This document shows positions 44,907 through 53,700 of a stretch of 64,000 nt of DNA, in pieces; positions within the stretch are counted from its first letter, which is position 1, and each line of letters opens with the position of its first letter. A program made the translations under genes and the position numbers. Under the pieces are notes generated by a model. That model was not told where the DNA came from. It made no database searches and saw nothing but the letters and a program-made list of their open reading frames with translations. This DNA is from Curtobacterium sp. MCSS17_015 (lineage in GTDB: Bacteria > Actinomycetota > Actinomycetes > Actinomycetales > Microbacteriaceae): positions 558,001 to 622,000 of the forward strand of contig NZ_CP126256.1 of the NCBI RefSeq assembly GCF_003234265.2. The letters run 5' to 3'.

Positions 44907-45842
44907 TCAGGCCTGGCGGACCGGGACCTCGACGAGGTTCTCGAACGGTCGACCCTCGGCGAACGCCGACACCTGCCGGCGCACCAGGTCGAGCGATCGC
45001 GGCACGCTGAGGTCCGTGTTGCCCCCGACGTGCGGCGTGAGCACGGTGTTCGGCGTCGTCCACAGCGCATGACCGGCGGGCAGGGGCTCCGGGTCCGTGA
45101 CGTCGAGCGCCGCCGACAGTCGGCCGGACCGCAGCTCGGCGACCAGGGCGTCGGTGTCCACGACCTTGCCGCGCGCCACGTTCACCAGGAGGGCGCCGTC
45201 GGGCAGCGCTGCCAGGATCCGCGCGTCCACCAGTCCCTCGGTCTCGTCGGTGAGCGGCGTGATGAGCACGAGTACGTCGGTGGTGCGGGCGAGCTCGGGC
45301 AGGTCACCGAACGCGTGCACCTGCCGGCCGTCCTGCTCCCGTGCGGTCCGGGCCACCACGGTCACCTCGGTGCGGAACGCCTCGAACCGCGTCGCGATGG
45401 CGGAGCCGATCGCACCGTAGCCGACCACGGTCACCCGACGGTCGGCCAGGGAACGGGTTTCGCGCGAGTCCCATCGCTGCTCGGTCCGGTCGAACTGGAA
45501 CGCCGAGATCTCGCGGAGGGACGTCAGTGCGAGACCGACTGCCAGTTCGGCCGTCTCGTCGTCGTGGATGCCCCGGCCGTTCGCCAGGTGCGCGTGGCCG
45601 GGCACGTGCGGGATCGCCCACTCGTACCCGGCGCTCGGCAGCTGCAGCAGCTCGAGGTTCGGCAGGTCGTGCACGTACTGCCACCGGTGCCGTCCGCCGA
45701 AGTAGAACGGCAGGAAGGCGATGGCGACCTCGTCGGCCCGGGGGTGCGGCGCTTCGACGTCCCAGACGTCGAGTTCGATGCCGTCCGGCACCGGGCCGAA
45801 CCGGTCGACCAGTTCCTGGAAGGGCAGCGTGACGATCGGCAC
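44907..45842 (-). CDS. D-isomer-specific 2-hydroxyacid dehydrogenase
   Basis: A 311-residue NAD(P)-dependent dehydrogenase: NAD loop VVGYGAIGSAIATRF, catalytic Arg in NVARGKVVDTDAL, Glu in DVTDPEPLP and His in LTPHVGGNT. It reduces a 2-keto acid (glyoxylate, hydroxypyruvate or similar) to the D-hydroxy acid. GTG 45842 follows the purL stop by 5 bp (TGAGCACGGTG), so it is translated as the last gene of the purine run, though no metabolic link is evident. Confidence 0.9.
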   Translation of the reverse strand: MPIVTLPFQELVDRFGPVPDGIELDVWDVEAPHPRADEVAIAFLPFYFGGRHRWQYVHDLPNLELLQLPSAGYEWAIPHVPGHAHLANGRGIHDDETAELAVGLALTSLREISAFQFDRTEQRWDSRETRSLADRRVTVVGYGAIGSAIATRFEAFRTEVTVVARTAREQDGRQVHAFGDLPELARTTDVLVLITPLTDETEGLVDARILAALPDGALLVNVARGKVVDTDALVAELRSGRLSAALDVTDPEPLPAGHALWTTPNTVLTPHVGGNTDLSVPRSLDLVRRQVSAFAEGRPFENLVEVPVRQA

Positions 45843-45847
45843 CGTGC

Positions 45848-48229
45848 TCAGGCGTCCGTGCGGGGCGAGAACGCGCCGTGGTCGTCGAGCGGCCCACGAC
45901 CGATGTAGCCCTCGGTCACGTTCTCCTGGATGACGTCACCGAAGTGCGACGGCAGCGTGGCGCCGTGGGCACCGCGGAGCTCGTCGATCGTCGCCTCGAA
46001 CGCACCCTGGACCTCGAGGGAGTCAGATGCCGCATCCGTCACGCCGATGCGCAGGACCGGGTAGCCCCGACCGTTGCACAGGCCCTGGAAACGGACGTCG
46101 TCCTCGCGGCGGACGGTCACGATCACGCGACCGGTCGACTCCGAGAACAGCGCGGTCGCGGTGTCCACGCCGTCACGGGACTCGAGCTCGTCGAGCACGA
46201 CGCGGGCGCCGAGCCCGAAACGCAGGACCGACTCGGCGAGGGTCTGGCCGAGGCCGCCGTCCGCCAGGTCGTGCGCGCTCGTCAGCAGCTGCTCGTCGGC
46301 AGCGGCGGCGATGAGCTCCGCCAGTGCCTTCTCACGCTGCAGATCCACCGCCGGCGGGCGTCCGCCGAGGTGCCCGTGCACGGTGCCGGCCCACGCCGAG
46401 CCGTCGAGCTCGAGGCTCGTCGTGCCGAGCAGGTAGATGTTGTGGCCGTCGTCCTGCCAGCCCGAGGGGATGCGCTTGGCGACGTCGTCGATCACGCCGA
46501 GCACACCGACGACGGGCGTCGGGTGGATCGGGGTGTCACCGGTCTGGTTGTAGAACGACACGTTGCCACCGGTGACCGGGATACCGAGTTCCATGCAGCC
46601 GTCCGCGAGGCCTTCGACGGCCTCCGAGAACTGCCACATGACCTCGGGGTTCTCCGGCGACCCGAAGTTCAGGCAGTCGGTCACCGCGGCGGGGACGGCG
46701 CCGGTGACGGCGACGTTGCGGTAGGCCTCGGCCAGGGCGAGGCGAGCGCCCTGCTTCGGGTCGAGCTGGCAGTACCGGCCGTTGGCGTCCGTCGCGATGG
46801 CGACGCCCAGGCCGGTCTCCTCGTCGACACGGATCATGCCGCCGTCGTCGGGGAAGGCGAGCGCGGTGTTGCCGAGCACGTACGTGTCGTACTGGTTCGT
46901 GACCCAGCGCTTGTCCGACAGGTTCGGGGACCCGAGCAGCTGCAGGAACTGCGCCTTGAGCGCGGGGCCCGTCTCCGGACGGTCGAGCGACTCGGCGCCG
47001 TCGGCCTGCAGCGCGTCGATCCACGTCGGGTAGGCGACGGGGCGGTCGTACACGGGGCCGTCGACCGCGACGGTGCGCGGGTCGACGTTGACGATCTCCT
47101 GGCCCTGCCAGTCGATGACGAGGCGGCCGGTACCGGTGACCTCGCCGAGGACGCTGGTCTCGACCTCCCACTTGCCGACGACCGCGAGGAACGCGTCGAG
47201 CTTCTCGGGGCGGACGACCGCCATCATGCGCTCCTGGCTCTCCGACATGAGGATCTCCTCTGCCGTGAGCGACGGGTCGCGCAGCAGGACGTCGTCGAGG
47301 GAGATGTGCATCCCACCGTCTCCGTTGCTCGCGAGCTCGCTCGTCGCGCAGGAGATGCCCGCGGCGCCGAGGTCCTGGATGCCCTCGACGAGCTCCTTCT
47401 GGAAGAGCTCGAGGCAGCACTCGATGAGGACCTTCTCGGCGAACGGGTCGCCCACCTGGACGGCCGGGCGCTTGGTCGGGCCGCCCTCGGTGAAGGTGTC
47501 GGACGCCAGGATCGACGCGCCGCCGATGCCGTCGCCACCCGTGCGGGCACCGAAGAGCACGACCTTGTTGCCCGCGCCGGAGGCGTTGGCGAGGTGCAGG
47601 TCCTCGTGGCGGAGGACGCCGACCGCCAGCGCGTTCACCAGCGGGTTGCCCTGGTACACCGGGTCGAAGTAGGTCTCGCCGCCGATGTTCGGCAGGCCGA
47701 GGCAGTTGCCGTAGAACGAGATACCACCGACGACCCCGTGCACGACCCGGGCGGTGTCCTCGTGGTCGATCGCACCGAAGCGCAGCTGGTCCATCACCGC
47801 CACCGGACGGGCACCCATCGAGATGATGTCGCGGACGATGCCGCCGACTCCCGTGGCGGCGCCCTGGTACGGCTCGACGTAGGACGGGTGGTTGTGCGAC
47901 TCGACCTTGAAGGTCACCGCCCAACCGTCACCCACGTCGACGACACCCGCGTTCTCGCCCATGCCGACCATGAGGTTCTTCTTCATCTCCGGCGTGACCT
48001 TCTGGCCGAACTGCCGGAGGTAGTTCTTGCTCGACTTGTACGAGCAGTGCTCCGACCACATGACGGAGTACATCGCCAGCTCGCCCGAGGTGGGTCGGCG
48101 GCCGAGGATCTCGCGGATCTCGGCGTACTCGTCGGCCTTGAGCCCGAGTGCCGCGTACGGCTGCTCCTTGTCGGGCGTCTCGGCGGCGTCCTGGACGGTG
48201 TCGGGCTTCGGTCGCACGTGTGTGGTCAC
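45848..48229 (-). CDS. purL: Phosphoribosylformylglycinamidine synthase subunit PurL
   Basis: A 793-residue small-type PurL, the synthetase subunit that with PurQ (glutaminase) and PurS converts FGAR to FGAM in purine synthesis. Motifs: [12 protein letters not shown] (catalytic His), [37 protein letters not shown] and [16 protein letters not shown]. Length is full. GTG 48229 has TAAGAT ending 6 nt upstream and no Shine-Dalgarno site, so it can be transcribed from its own leaderless promoter, which makes sense since a foreign gene separates it from purQ. Confidence 0.97.
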   Translation of the reverse strand: MTTHVRPKPDTVQDAAETPDKEQPYAALGLKADEYAEIREILGRRPTSGELAMYSVMWSEHCSYKSSKNYLRQFGQKVTPEMKKNLMVGMGENAGVVDVGDGWAVTFKVESHNHPSYVEPYQGAATGVGGIVRDIISMGARPVAVMDQLRFGAIDHEDTARVVHGVVGGISFYGNCLGLPNIGGETYFDPVYQGNPLVNALAVGVLRHEDLHLANASGAGNKVVLFGARTGGDGIGGASILASDTFTEGGPTKRPAVQVGDPFAEKVLIECCLELFQKELVEGIQDLGAAGISCATSELASNGDGGMHISLDDVLLRDPSLTAEEILMSESQERMMAVVRPEKLDAFLAVVGKWEVETSVLGEVTGTGRLVIDWQGQEIVNVDPRTVAVDGPVYDRPVAYPTWIDALQADGAESLDRPETGPALKAQFLQLLGSPNLSDKRWVTNQYDTYVLGNTALAFPDDGGMIRVDEETGLGVAIATDANGRYCQLDPKQGARLALAEAYRNVAVTGAVPAAVTDCLNFGSPENPEVMWQFSEAVEGLADGCMELGIPVTGGNVSFYNQTGDTPIHPTPVVGVLGVIDDVAKRIPSGWQDDGHNIYLLGTTSLELDGSAWAGTVHGHLGGRPPAVDLQREKALAELIAAAADEQLLTSAHDLADGGLGQTLAESVLRFGLGARVVLDELESRDGVDTATALFSESTGRVIVTVRREDDVRFQGLCNGRGYPVLRIGVTDAASDSLEVQGAFEATIDELRGAHGATLPSHFGDVIQENVTEGYIGRGPLDDHGAFSPRTDA

Positions 48230-48256
48230 AGCGCCATCTTAAAGGGGAGCGCTGCC

Positions 48257-50056
48257 CTACCCGGTTCGTGGGGATCGGCGGAGTTGGTACCGTCGATTCC
48301 GGCTCTGCGGGAGCGCCGTCGGCCACACGACCTCTTGATCGATCAATACGCGGAGCTTCTGTCGCAGGGTGGGAATCGACAGCGTGGTCCGCTCGGCGAG
48401 TTCGTGGATGCTGAGTTCCCCGGCGTTCCGTAGCGCTTCGATGATCCGCTCTTCAGGCGACAGACCCCGCGTTTCCGGAACCTCGTGGAAGATCTCGAGC
48501 AGGTCGCCGCCGAGGAGTTCTGCGTCCAGGAGAAGGGTGGCTGGCGTGTACCCAGCTCCGACTCGTTTCGGGTACTGCAGCCAACCCCGGTGCACGAGGG
48601 TGTCGAGTGTGTCACGGGCTGAGCGCCGATCGATCCCGAGCTGGATCTCCAGCAGGTGGTCGTCGACTATTCTTCCGGAGTGGACGAGGGCGAGCGTTCG
48701 CCTCTGGTCCTCCGGGAGATCAGCGGCCCCGACCTGCGTCAGCCACGCGTCCATCTCGGGGTCGAGGAGCCCATGCCGGTCGAGAGTGACCGTCATGGCT
48801 GTGCGGTCGTCACTGAACTTCGGGGCTGCCAGACCCTCGCGTTCAAGCACGCCGGTCATTCGCGGGATCCCTGATCCCGCATTCTCTGACACGGTTTCAT
48901 CTCTACCGCGCAGGGGTACCTCCGTGAGGAGTGACGCGAGTACGGCGTTCCGTGATCGCGACTCCCCGTCGTACAAGTCGGTGATGTTCCGTCCTCCCCA
49001 GATACCGCCGGGGTTGTTGACCTCGAGCCGATCAGCGTAGAGCTCGACTTGAACCTGCGCGCCTTTGGCCCAGTCGCTGTAGTCCCGATGCGACACCGCG
49101 TTCGTCACCGCTTCTCGTACTGCATCGAGTGGGATCTCAGGGACGTCGCGAGCACCGGCGCCGACCGCACTGACCCTTCGATGTCGCAGGTTCTCATCAA
49201 CGACACGAACGGCGTCATCGATCATGTCCGGGATCGGACCATCCAGTGTTCGGCGATCCAGCATGCGGATGTCCCCGGTCGCCGCGGCTTTCGTGACCGA
49301 CGGGTAGGACGCGAAGGTGATCACCAACTGCGGGAACTGTTCCTGGGGGTACTTGCCGAGCGTCAGGAGCCCAGCGAGCGTCGGCGTCCCACCAGCGGTG
49401 ATCACGTTGAAACGACGGAGTACTTCCTCGTCGGTGCGCGCGTCCGCGACTGCTCGCGGTCGACGCGTTCGAACACGTTCGATGAAGCGACGGATTGCGC
49501 CAGGTTCGAGATCGTCGATGCTCGTGCCTACGATCTCGGCGCGGTCGTCAGCGGGTTGTCGGACATCACTGCTGAGGAGATAGACGCCGTACCGACTCAT
49601 CCGCCGGTCGCCGTCGCCGACGCGTTCGTACGTGCCGTTCTCCGGGCCTTGTGTCGTGACGTACGTCGGTTTGTCGGTCACAGCCGCTTCATGGACGTCG
49701 ACGAGCACCACAGGAGCACCGTCAACGTCGGCGATCGTGATGGAGGCGTGCGGAGGCGGGGTGAGGGGACCTGGCGGTTCCTGAGCACTCCGCGGCCTGA
49801 ATCCGTCTGCTACACGGTCCTGCGTCACTGAAGCGTCGAAGCCCTCTGCGGGCAGGAAGCCGGACTTCTCGTCGAGTCCGAGGATGATGAGACCGCCGCT
49901 GCCGTTCGCGAACGCACTGACTGTGGTCCAGATGGTTCTCGGTAGGCCGTGGACCGCGGCCTTGGCCTCGATCTGCTCACTGTCCGTAGCTGCCATACGA
50001 AGCAGTGCCACGACGGACGCTAGGTCCCCTTGACTGGTCTCCACCGTCGGCCTCAC
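48257..50056 (-). CDS. AlbA_2 (Schlafen-like) / HATPase domain protein inserted in the pur cluster
   Basis: A 599-residue protein of the type often labelled 'ATP-dependent DNA helicase RecG-related' but without helicase motifs. N-terminal AlbA_2/Schlafen-AAA_4 domain (SEQIEAKAAVHGLPRTIW, FANGSGGLIILGLDE), a middle HATPase_c_4-like domain (DAVREAVTNAVSHRDYSDW, LEVNNPGGI, ENAGSGIPRM), then winged-helix segments (LGIDRRSARDTLDTLVHRGW; ELAERTTLSIPTLRQKLRVL). Such proteins are thought to be regulators or defence-linked factors. It lies between purQ and purL, has lower GC than both, and its start region is packed with TCACT/AGTGA sites, implying autoregulation. GTG 50056 lies inside the array; GTG 50044 is an alternative. 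Confidence 0.85.
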   Translation of the reverse strand: MRPTVETSQGDLASVVALLRMAATDSEQIEAKAAVHGLPRTIWTTVSAFANGSGGLIILGLDEKSGFLPAEGFDASVTQDRVADGFRPRSAQEPPGPLTPPPHASITIADVDGAPVVLVDVHEAAVTDKPTYVTTQGPENGTYERVGDGDRRMSRYGVYLLSSDVRQPADDRAEIVGTSIDDLEPGAIRRFIERVRTRRPRAVADARTDEEVLRRFNVITAGGTPTLAGLLTLGKYPQEQFPQLVITFASYPSVTKAAATGDIRMLDRRTLDGPIPDMIDDAVRVVDENLRHRRVSAVGAGARDVPEIPLDAVREAVTNAVSHRDYSDWAKGAQVQVELYADRLEVNNPGGIWGGRNITDLYDGESRSRNAVLASLLTEVPLRGRDETVSENAGSGIPRMTGVLEREGLAAPKFSDDRTAMTVTLDRHGLLDPEMDAWLTQVGAADLPEDQRRTLALVHSGRIVDDHLLEIQLGIDRRSARDTLDTLVHRGWLQYPKRVGAGYTPATLLLDAELLGGDLLEIFHEVPETRGLSPEERIIEALRNAGELSIHELAERTTLSIPTLRQKLRVLIDQEVVWPTALPQSRNRRYQLRRSPRTG

Positions 50057-50124
50057 TTCGCTTCAGTGTCGTCACTGTATCACTGAGCGCGTCACTCACA
50101 TCACTGACATGAGTGACGAAGTGA
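50053..50124. promoter_or_regulatory. TCACT/AGTGA operator array in front of the AlbA_2 gene
   Basis: Eight copies of CACT or AGTG in 72 bp, several arranged as palindromes: cagtgtcgtcactg (50074 region) and tcactgacatgagtga (50101-50116). A -10-like TACAGT on the minus strand lies in the middle. The start codon of the gene is itself part of one copy. Best read as a multi-site operator for the gene's own product. Confidence 0.6.
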
Positions 50125-50135
50125 GGGCGAAACGG

Positions 50136-50837
50136 TCACTTGACGAGCGCGCGCTCGATCACGGAGGTGAAGAAGGTGAGGCCGTCCGTGCCGGAGGCCA
50201 TGGCAGCGCGGGTGTCCGGGCCGAACCCGGGCTCCGTGGCGTGCTCGGGGTGCGGCATGAGGCCGACGACGTTGCCGCGCTCGTTCGAGACACCGGCGAT
50301 GTCGTCGATCGACCCGTTCGGGTTGACGCCGACGTAGCGGAACACGACCTGGCCGTTGTCCTCGATGCGCTTGATCTCGTCCGCGTCGGCGACGAACCGG
50401 CCGTCGGCGTTCTTCAGCGGGATGGTGATCTCCTGCTGCGCGTCGAAGCCGGAGGTCCAGGCGGTGTCGGCGTTCTCGACACGGAGCACCTGGTCGCGCC
50501 GGATGAACTGCTGGTGGGCGTTCCGGGTGTGTGCTCCGGGGACCAGACGGGCCTCGGCCAGCATCTGGAAGCCGTTGCAGATGCCGAGGACCGGCATCCC
50601 CTTGCCCGCGACGTCGATGACCTCGGCCATGATCGGGGCCTTGGCGGCGATCGCACCCGCACGCAGGTAGTCGCCGTAGGAGAACCCGCCGGGGAGGACG
50701 ATCGCGTCGACGCCCTGCAGGTCGTGGTCGCCGTGCCAGAGCGCGACGGGCTCGGCTCCGGCGAGACGGACGGCGCGCTGGGCGTCGCGGTCGTCGAGCG
50801 AGCCGGGGAAGGTGATGACGCCGATGCGCATCGTCAC
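50136..50837 (-). CDS. purQ: Phosphoribosylformylglycinamidine synthase subunit PurQ
   Basis: A 233-residue class I glutamine amidotransferase subunit: [29 protein letters not shown] (oxyanion strand), nucleophile Cys87 in VLGICNGFQ and MPHPEHA (His/Glu). It feeds ammonia to PurL. GTG 50837 overlaps purS (GTGA); an ATG two codons later is possible. The 3' end is followed by the TCACT array of the inserted gene. Confidence 0.97.
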   Translation of the reverse strand: MTMRIGVITFPGSLDDRDAQRAVRLAGAEPVALWHGDHDLQGVDAIVLPGGFSYGDYLRAGAIAAKAPIMAEVIDVAGKGMPVLGICNGFQMLAEARLVPGAHTRNAHQQFIRRDQVLRVENADTAWTSGFDAQQEITIPLKNADGRFVADADEIKRIEDNGQVVFRYVGVNPNGSIDDIAGVSNERGNVVGLMPHPEHATEPGFGPDTRAAMASGTDGLTFFTSVIERALVK

Positions 50838-51082
50838 TCGACCACGCTGACGGAGACGACGTCCTCGATGACGGCGTTCGAGAAGACGTCGACCGCGATC
50901 TCGCGGACCTCGGCGAGCTTGGCGTCGTCGACGGGACCGTCGACCGACACCTCGAATCGCTTGCCGATGCGGACGTTGGTCAGGTCGTTCTTGCCGAGGC
51001 GGGCGAGGGCGTTGCCCACCGCCTTGCCCTGGGGGTCGAGGATCTCGGCCTTCGGCATGACCTCGACGACGATCGTTGGCAC
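50834..51082 (-). CDS. purS: Phosphoribosylformylglycinamidine synthase subunit PurS
   Basis: An 82-residue Pur[26 protein letters not shown] at the start (landmarks VMPK and LDPQGKAV), the conserved VRIGKRFEV and a helix-strand end. It bridges PurL and PurQ in the FGAM synthase complex. GTG 51082 has ggagtg 6 nt upstream. First gene of the pur run; a TAGACT -10-like hexamer lies about 40 bp upstream. Confidence 0.95.
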   Translation of the reverse strand: MPTIVVEVMPKAEILDPQGKAVGNALARLGKNDLTNVRIGKRFEVSVDGPVDDAKLAEVREIAVDVFSNAVIEDVVSVSVVE

Positions 51083-51154
51083 GTGTTCACTCCAGCACAG
51101 GGGTCGGGTGGGGACGAGAACAGTCTAGGTGCCGCTCGGGACCGGCCCCAGCGC

Positions 51155-51207
51155 TTGTGGGGAACCGTTCCGCGACGTACTATTCCAACTCGAACATTCC
51201 GCTTCGA
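51155..51207 (+). promoter_or_regulatory. Promoter and inverted-repeat operator of the padR-MFS operon
   Basis: TTGTGG (51155-51160), 17-bp spacer, TACTAT (51178-51183). At the predicted start of transcription lies the inverted repeat tcgaa-8-ttcga (51190-51207), well placed for autorepression by the PadR protein. Confidence 0.6.
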
Positions 51208-51242
51208 TCATCCTGTACGGCCACTCATCTCCCGGAGGCACG

Positions 51243-51869
51243 GTGCCGGACCTCACGCCGCTCGCGTACGCGGCGCTCGGGCTCCTCAACGAGGGACCCG
51301 CGCACCCGTACGAGATGTTCCAGACGATGGTCCACCGGCGTGACGCCCGGAACGTCAAGGTCCGCCCCGGCACGCTCTACCACCAGGTCGGACGGCTCGT
51401 CGACCTGGGCTTGGCCGAGGCCGTCGGGACCGACCGCGGCGGCAACCGGCCGGAGCGCACGACGTACGCCATCACGGACCAGGGCAGGACGGTCCTCCAC
51501 GACGGGCTGCTCCACCTGCTCGCCGAGCCCGCCGACGAGTACCCGGTCTTCCACCTGGCCGTCGCCGAGATCGAGAACATCTCGCTCGCCGAGGCGGTCG
51601 CAGCACTGACCGCGCGGGCGGCGGCGCTGGAGGGCAGGCGGGCCGACACCGACGAGATCCTCGGCGTCGTGACCGCCAAGGACCTGCCGGAGCGCTACTG
51701 GCTGGACGTGTCGTACGTCCGTGCCATGCTCACCGCGCAGATCGAGTGGTTGCACGCCACCGTCGAGCGCATCCAGCGCGGCGACGTCCCCTGGGGTGGT
51801 CCGGACGCCGGAGCCGACGCCCCCGCAGACACCACGATGAACAGCAACAGCAAGGACACCACTCGATGA
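51243..51869 (+). CDS. PadR family transcriptional regulator
   Basis: A 208-residue PadR-type regulator: winged helix with LTPLAYAALGLLNEGPAHPYEM, RPGTLYHQVGRLVDLGL and TYAITDQGRTVLHDGL, then a C-terminal helical dimerisation domain. GTG 51243 is chosen for its ggagg 5 nt upstream. ATGA overlap with the MFS gene: a classical PadR-efflux pair, where a toxic ligand would relieve repression of the pump. Confidence 0.93.
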   Translation: MPDLTPLAYAALGLLNEGPAHPYEMFQTMVHRRDARNVKVRPGTLYHQVGRLVDLGLAEAVGTDRGGNRPERTTYAITDQGRTVLHDGLLHLLAEPADEYPVFHLAVAEIENISLAEAVAALTARAAALEGRRADTDEILGVVTAKDLPERYWLDVSYVRAMLTAQIEWLHATVERIQRGDVPWGGPDAGADAPADTTMNSNSKDTTR

Positions 51870-53518
51870 CATCCGCCTCCACCGCCGCCGACCTGGAGCA
51901 CGGCAAGAAGCCGTGGCCAGCGCTCTGGGCGCTCGTCGTCGGCTTCTTCATGATCCTGGTCGACTCGACGATCGTCTCGGTCGCGACGCCGACCATCTCC
52001 CAGGCCCTCGACGCCGACATCAACGCCGTCATCTGGGTGACGAGCGCGTACCTGCTCGCGTACGCCGTCCCGCTGCTCATCACGGGCCGTCTCGGTGACC
52101 GCTTCGGCCCGAAGGTGCTGTACCAGGTCGGCCTCGTCGTGTTCACCCTCGCCAGCCTCTGGTGCGGACTCGCAGGCTCGATCGAGGTGCTCATCCTCGC
52201 CCGCGTCGTGCAGGGCCTCGGTGCCGCGATGATGACCCCGCAGACGATGGCCGTCATCACCCGCATCTTCCCGCCGCAGAACCGCGGTGCCGCGATGGGC
52301 CTGTGGGGCGCCGTCGCCGGTGTCGCCTCGCTCGTCGGCCCGATCCTCGGCGGCCTGCTCGTCGACGGCTTCGGCTGGGAGTGGATCTTCTTCGTGAACG
52401 TCCCCGTCGGCGTCGTCGCGTTCGTGCTCGCGCAGAAGTTCGTGCCGTCCTTCGCCACGAACCGTCACCGCTTCGACCTGCTCGGCGTCGTGCTGTCCGC
52501 GGTCGGGCTCTTCCTGCTCGTCTTCGGCATCCAGGAGGGCGAGACCTACGACTGGGGCACCATCACCGGTCCGATCTCCGTCTGGTCGCTCATCATCGCC
52601 GGCATCGTGGTCCTCGCTGCGTTCGTCGTCTGGCAGGGCGTGCAGAAGGGGGAGCCGCTCCTCCCGCTCGGCCTGTTCACGGACCGCAACTTCACCCTCG
52701 CCAACATCGCGATCACCGCGGTCGGCGTCGCCATCGCGTCCTTCGCGCTGCCGATCATGCTGTGGGCGCAGGACGTGCTCCGGTTCTCGCCGACGCAGGC
52801 CGCGCTCCTCCTGGTCCCGCAGGCCGTCCTCTCGGCCGCGCTCGCGCCCTACGTCGGCAAGCGGCTCAACATCTGGAACCCGCGCTGGGTCGCATCGTTC
52901 GGCCTCGCCTGCTTCTCCGGCGGACTGTTCTGGTTCGGCGCGCTCATCGCCGCGAACGCCGACTGGGGCTGGGTGCTCCTGCCGAGCGCGCTCCTCGGGC
53001 TCGCGAACGCCTGCATGTGGGGACCGCTCTCCGTCTCCGCCACGCGCAACCTGCCGCCGCGTCTCGCCGGCGCCGGCTCGGGCGTCTACAACACGACCCG
53101 TCAGATCGGTGCCGTGCTCGGCTCCGCCGGCATCGCCGCCCTCATGGAGGCCCGCATCCGCGCGGAGTTCCCGAGCCAGTCCGGTGGGTCCGGGATCAGC
53201 GCCGAGCAGACGGGGTCGCTGCCGGGCTTCCTGCTCGACCCGTTCTCGCGGGCGATGGGCCAGTCGTTGGTCCTGCCGGCCGTCGTCCTCATCGCGGCGA
53301 TCGTCGCGGCCCTGTTCCTGACGAAGCCGAAGCAGACCGTGGCGTGGAAGCAGACCGGGTCCGTCGCCACCCAGCCGGACGGGGAGCAGGCCGGCGCCGA
53401 TCAGGCAGGTGCCGGTGCGCGCGAGCACGTCGGTGCCCACGCGTCCGCACCGGCCCCGGCGACCGCCGCGGACGAGCCCGCCGCCGACGACCACCACGGC
53501 AGGCACGTCGGCGCGTAG
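51866..53518 (+). CDS. MFS drug efflux transporter, DHA2 family (EmrB/QacA type)
   Basis: A 550-residue proton-driven exporter with 14 predicted helices. Family motifs: LVDSTIVSVATPTISQAL (motif D1), GRLGDRFGPKVLYQ (motif A) and ARVVQGLGAAMMTPQT (motif B), MGLWGAVAGVASLVGPILGG (motif C). The C-terminal tail of about 60 residues is Ala/Glu/His-rich and cytoplasmic. Start ATG 51866 overlaps the padR stop. Substrate unknown; multidrug export is usual for the family. Confidence 0.93.
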   Translation: MTSASTAADLEHGKKPWPALWALVVGFFMILVDSTIVSVATPTISQALDADINAVIWVTSAYLLAYAVPLLITGRLGDRFGPKVLYQVGLVVFTLASLWCGLAGSIEVLILARVVQGLGAAMMTPQTMAVITRIFPPQNRGAAMGLWGAVAGVASLVGPILGGLLVDGFGWEWIFFVNVPVGVVAFVLAQKFVPSFATNRHRFDLLGVVLSAVGLFLLVFGIQEGETYDWGTITGPISVWSLIIAGIVVLAAFVVWQGVQKGEPLLPLGLFTDRNFTLANIAITAVGVAIASFALPIMLWAQDVLRFSPTQAALLLVPQAVLSAALAPYVGKRLNIWNPRWVASFGLACFSGGLFWFGALIAANADWGWVLLPSALLGLANACMWGPLSVSATRNLPPRLAGAGSGVYNTTRQIGAVLGSAGIAALMEARIRAEFPSQSGGSGISAEQTGSLPGFLLDPFSRAMGQSLVLPAVVLIAAIVAALFLTKPKQTVAWKQTGSVATQPDGEQAGADQAGAGAREHVGAHASAPAPATAADEPAADDHHGRHVGA

Positions 53519-53564
53519 TCGCCCCGTTCCGCTGGCCGCCGGACGCCGGACGCCGGCCACGGAC

Positions 53565-53604
53565 CGCGAGCCCCGGTCCCTCGCTCGAGGGGCCGGGGCT
53601 CGCG
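53565..53604 (+). terminator. Hairpin terminator after the MFS gene
   Basis: cgcgagccccggtccctcg (53565-53583) pairs with 53586-53604 over 19 positions with one G-T pair. About 47 bp after the MFS stop. Confidence 0.75.
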
Positions 53605-53700
53605 TCGTGTCCGCCGTGCCGAGCAACGCCCGCCGCCGCTCCCGGCTCACCGTCCGGCAGCTGCCGGCCGGGCTCGTCGTCCCGGAGACCGCGGTGGGCG

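Noticed and set aside
45878..48433. An 851-codon open frame antisense to purL
   Set aside because: purL is certain from its motifs; the opposite frame has no motif and results from GC skew at codon position 3.
48257..50056. RecG-type ATP-dependent DNA helicase
   Set aside because: No Walker A/DEAD helicase motifs; the recognisable parts are AlbA_2 and an HATPase-like domain with winged-helix segments.
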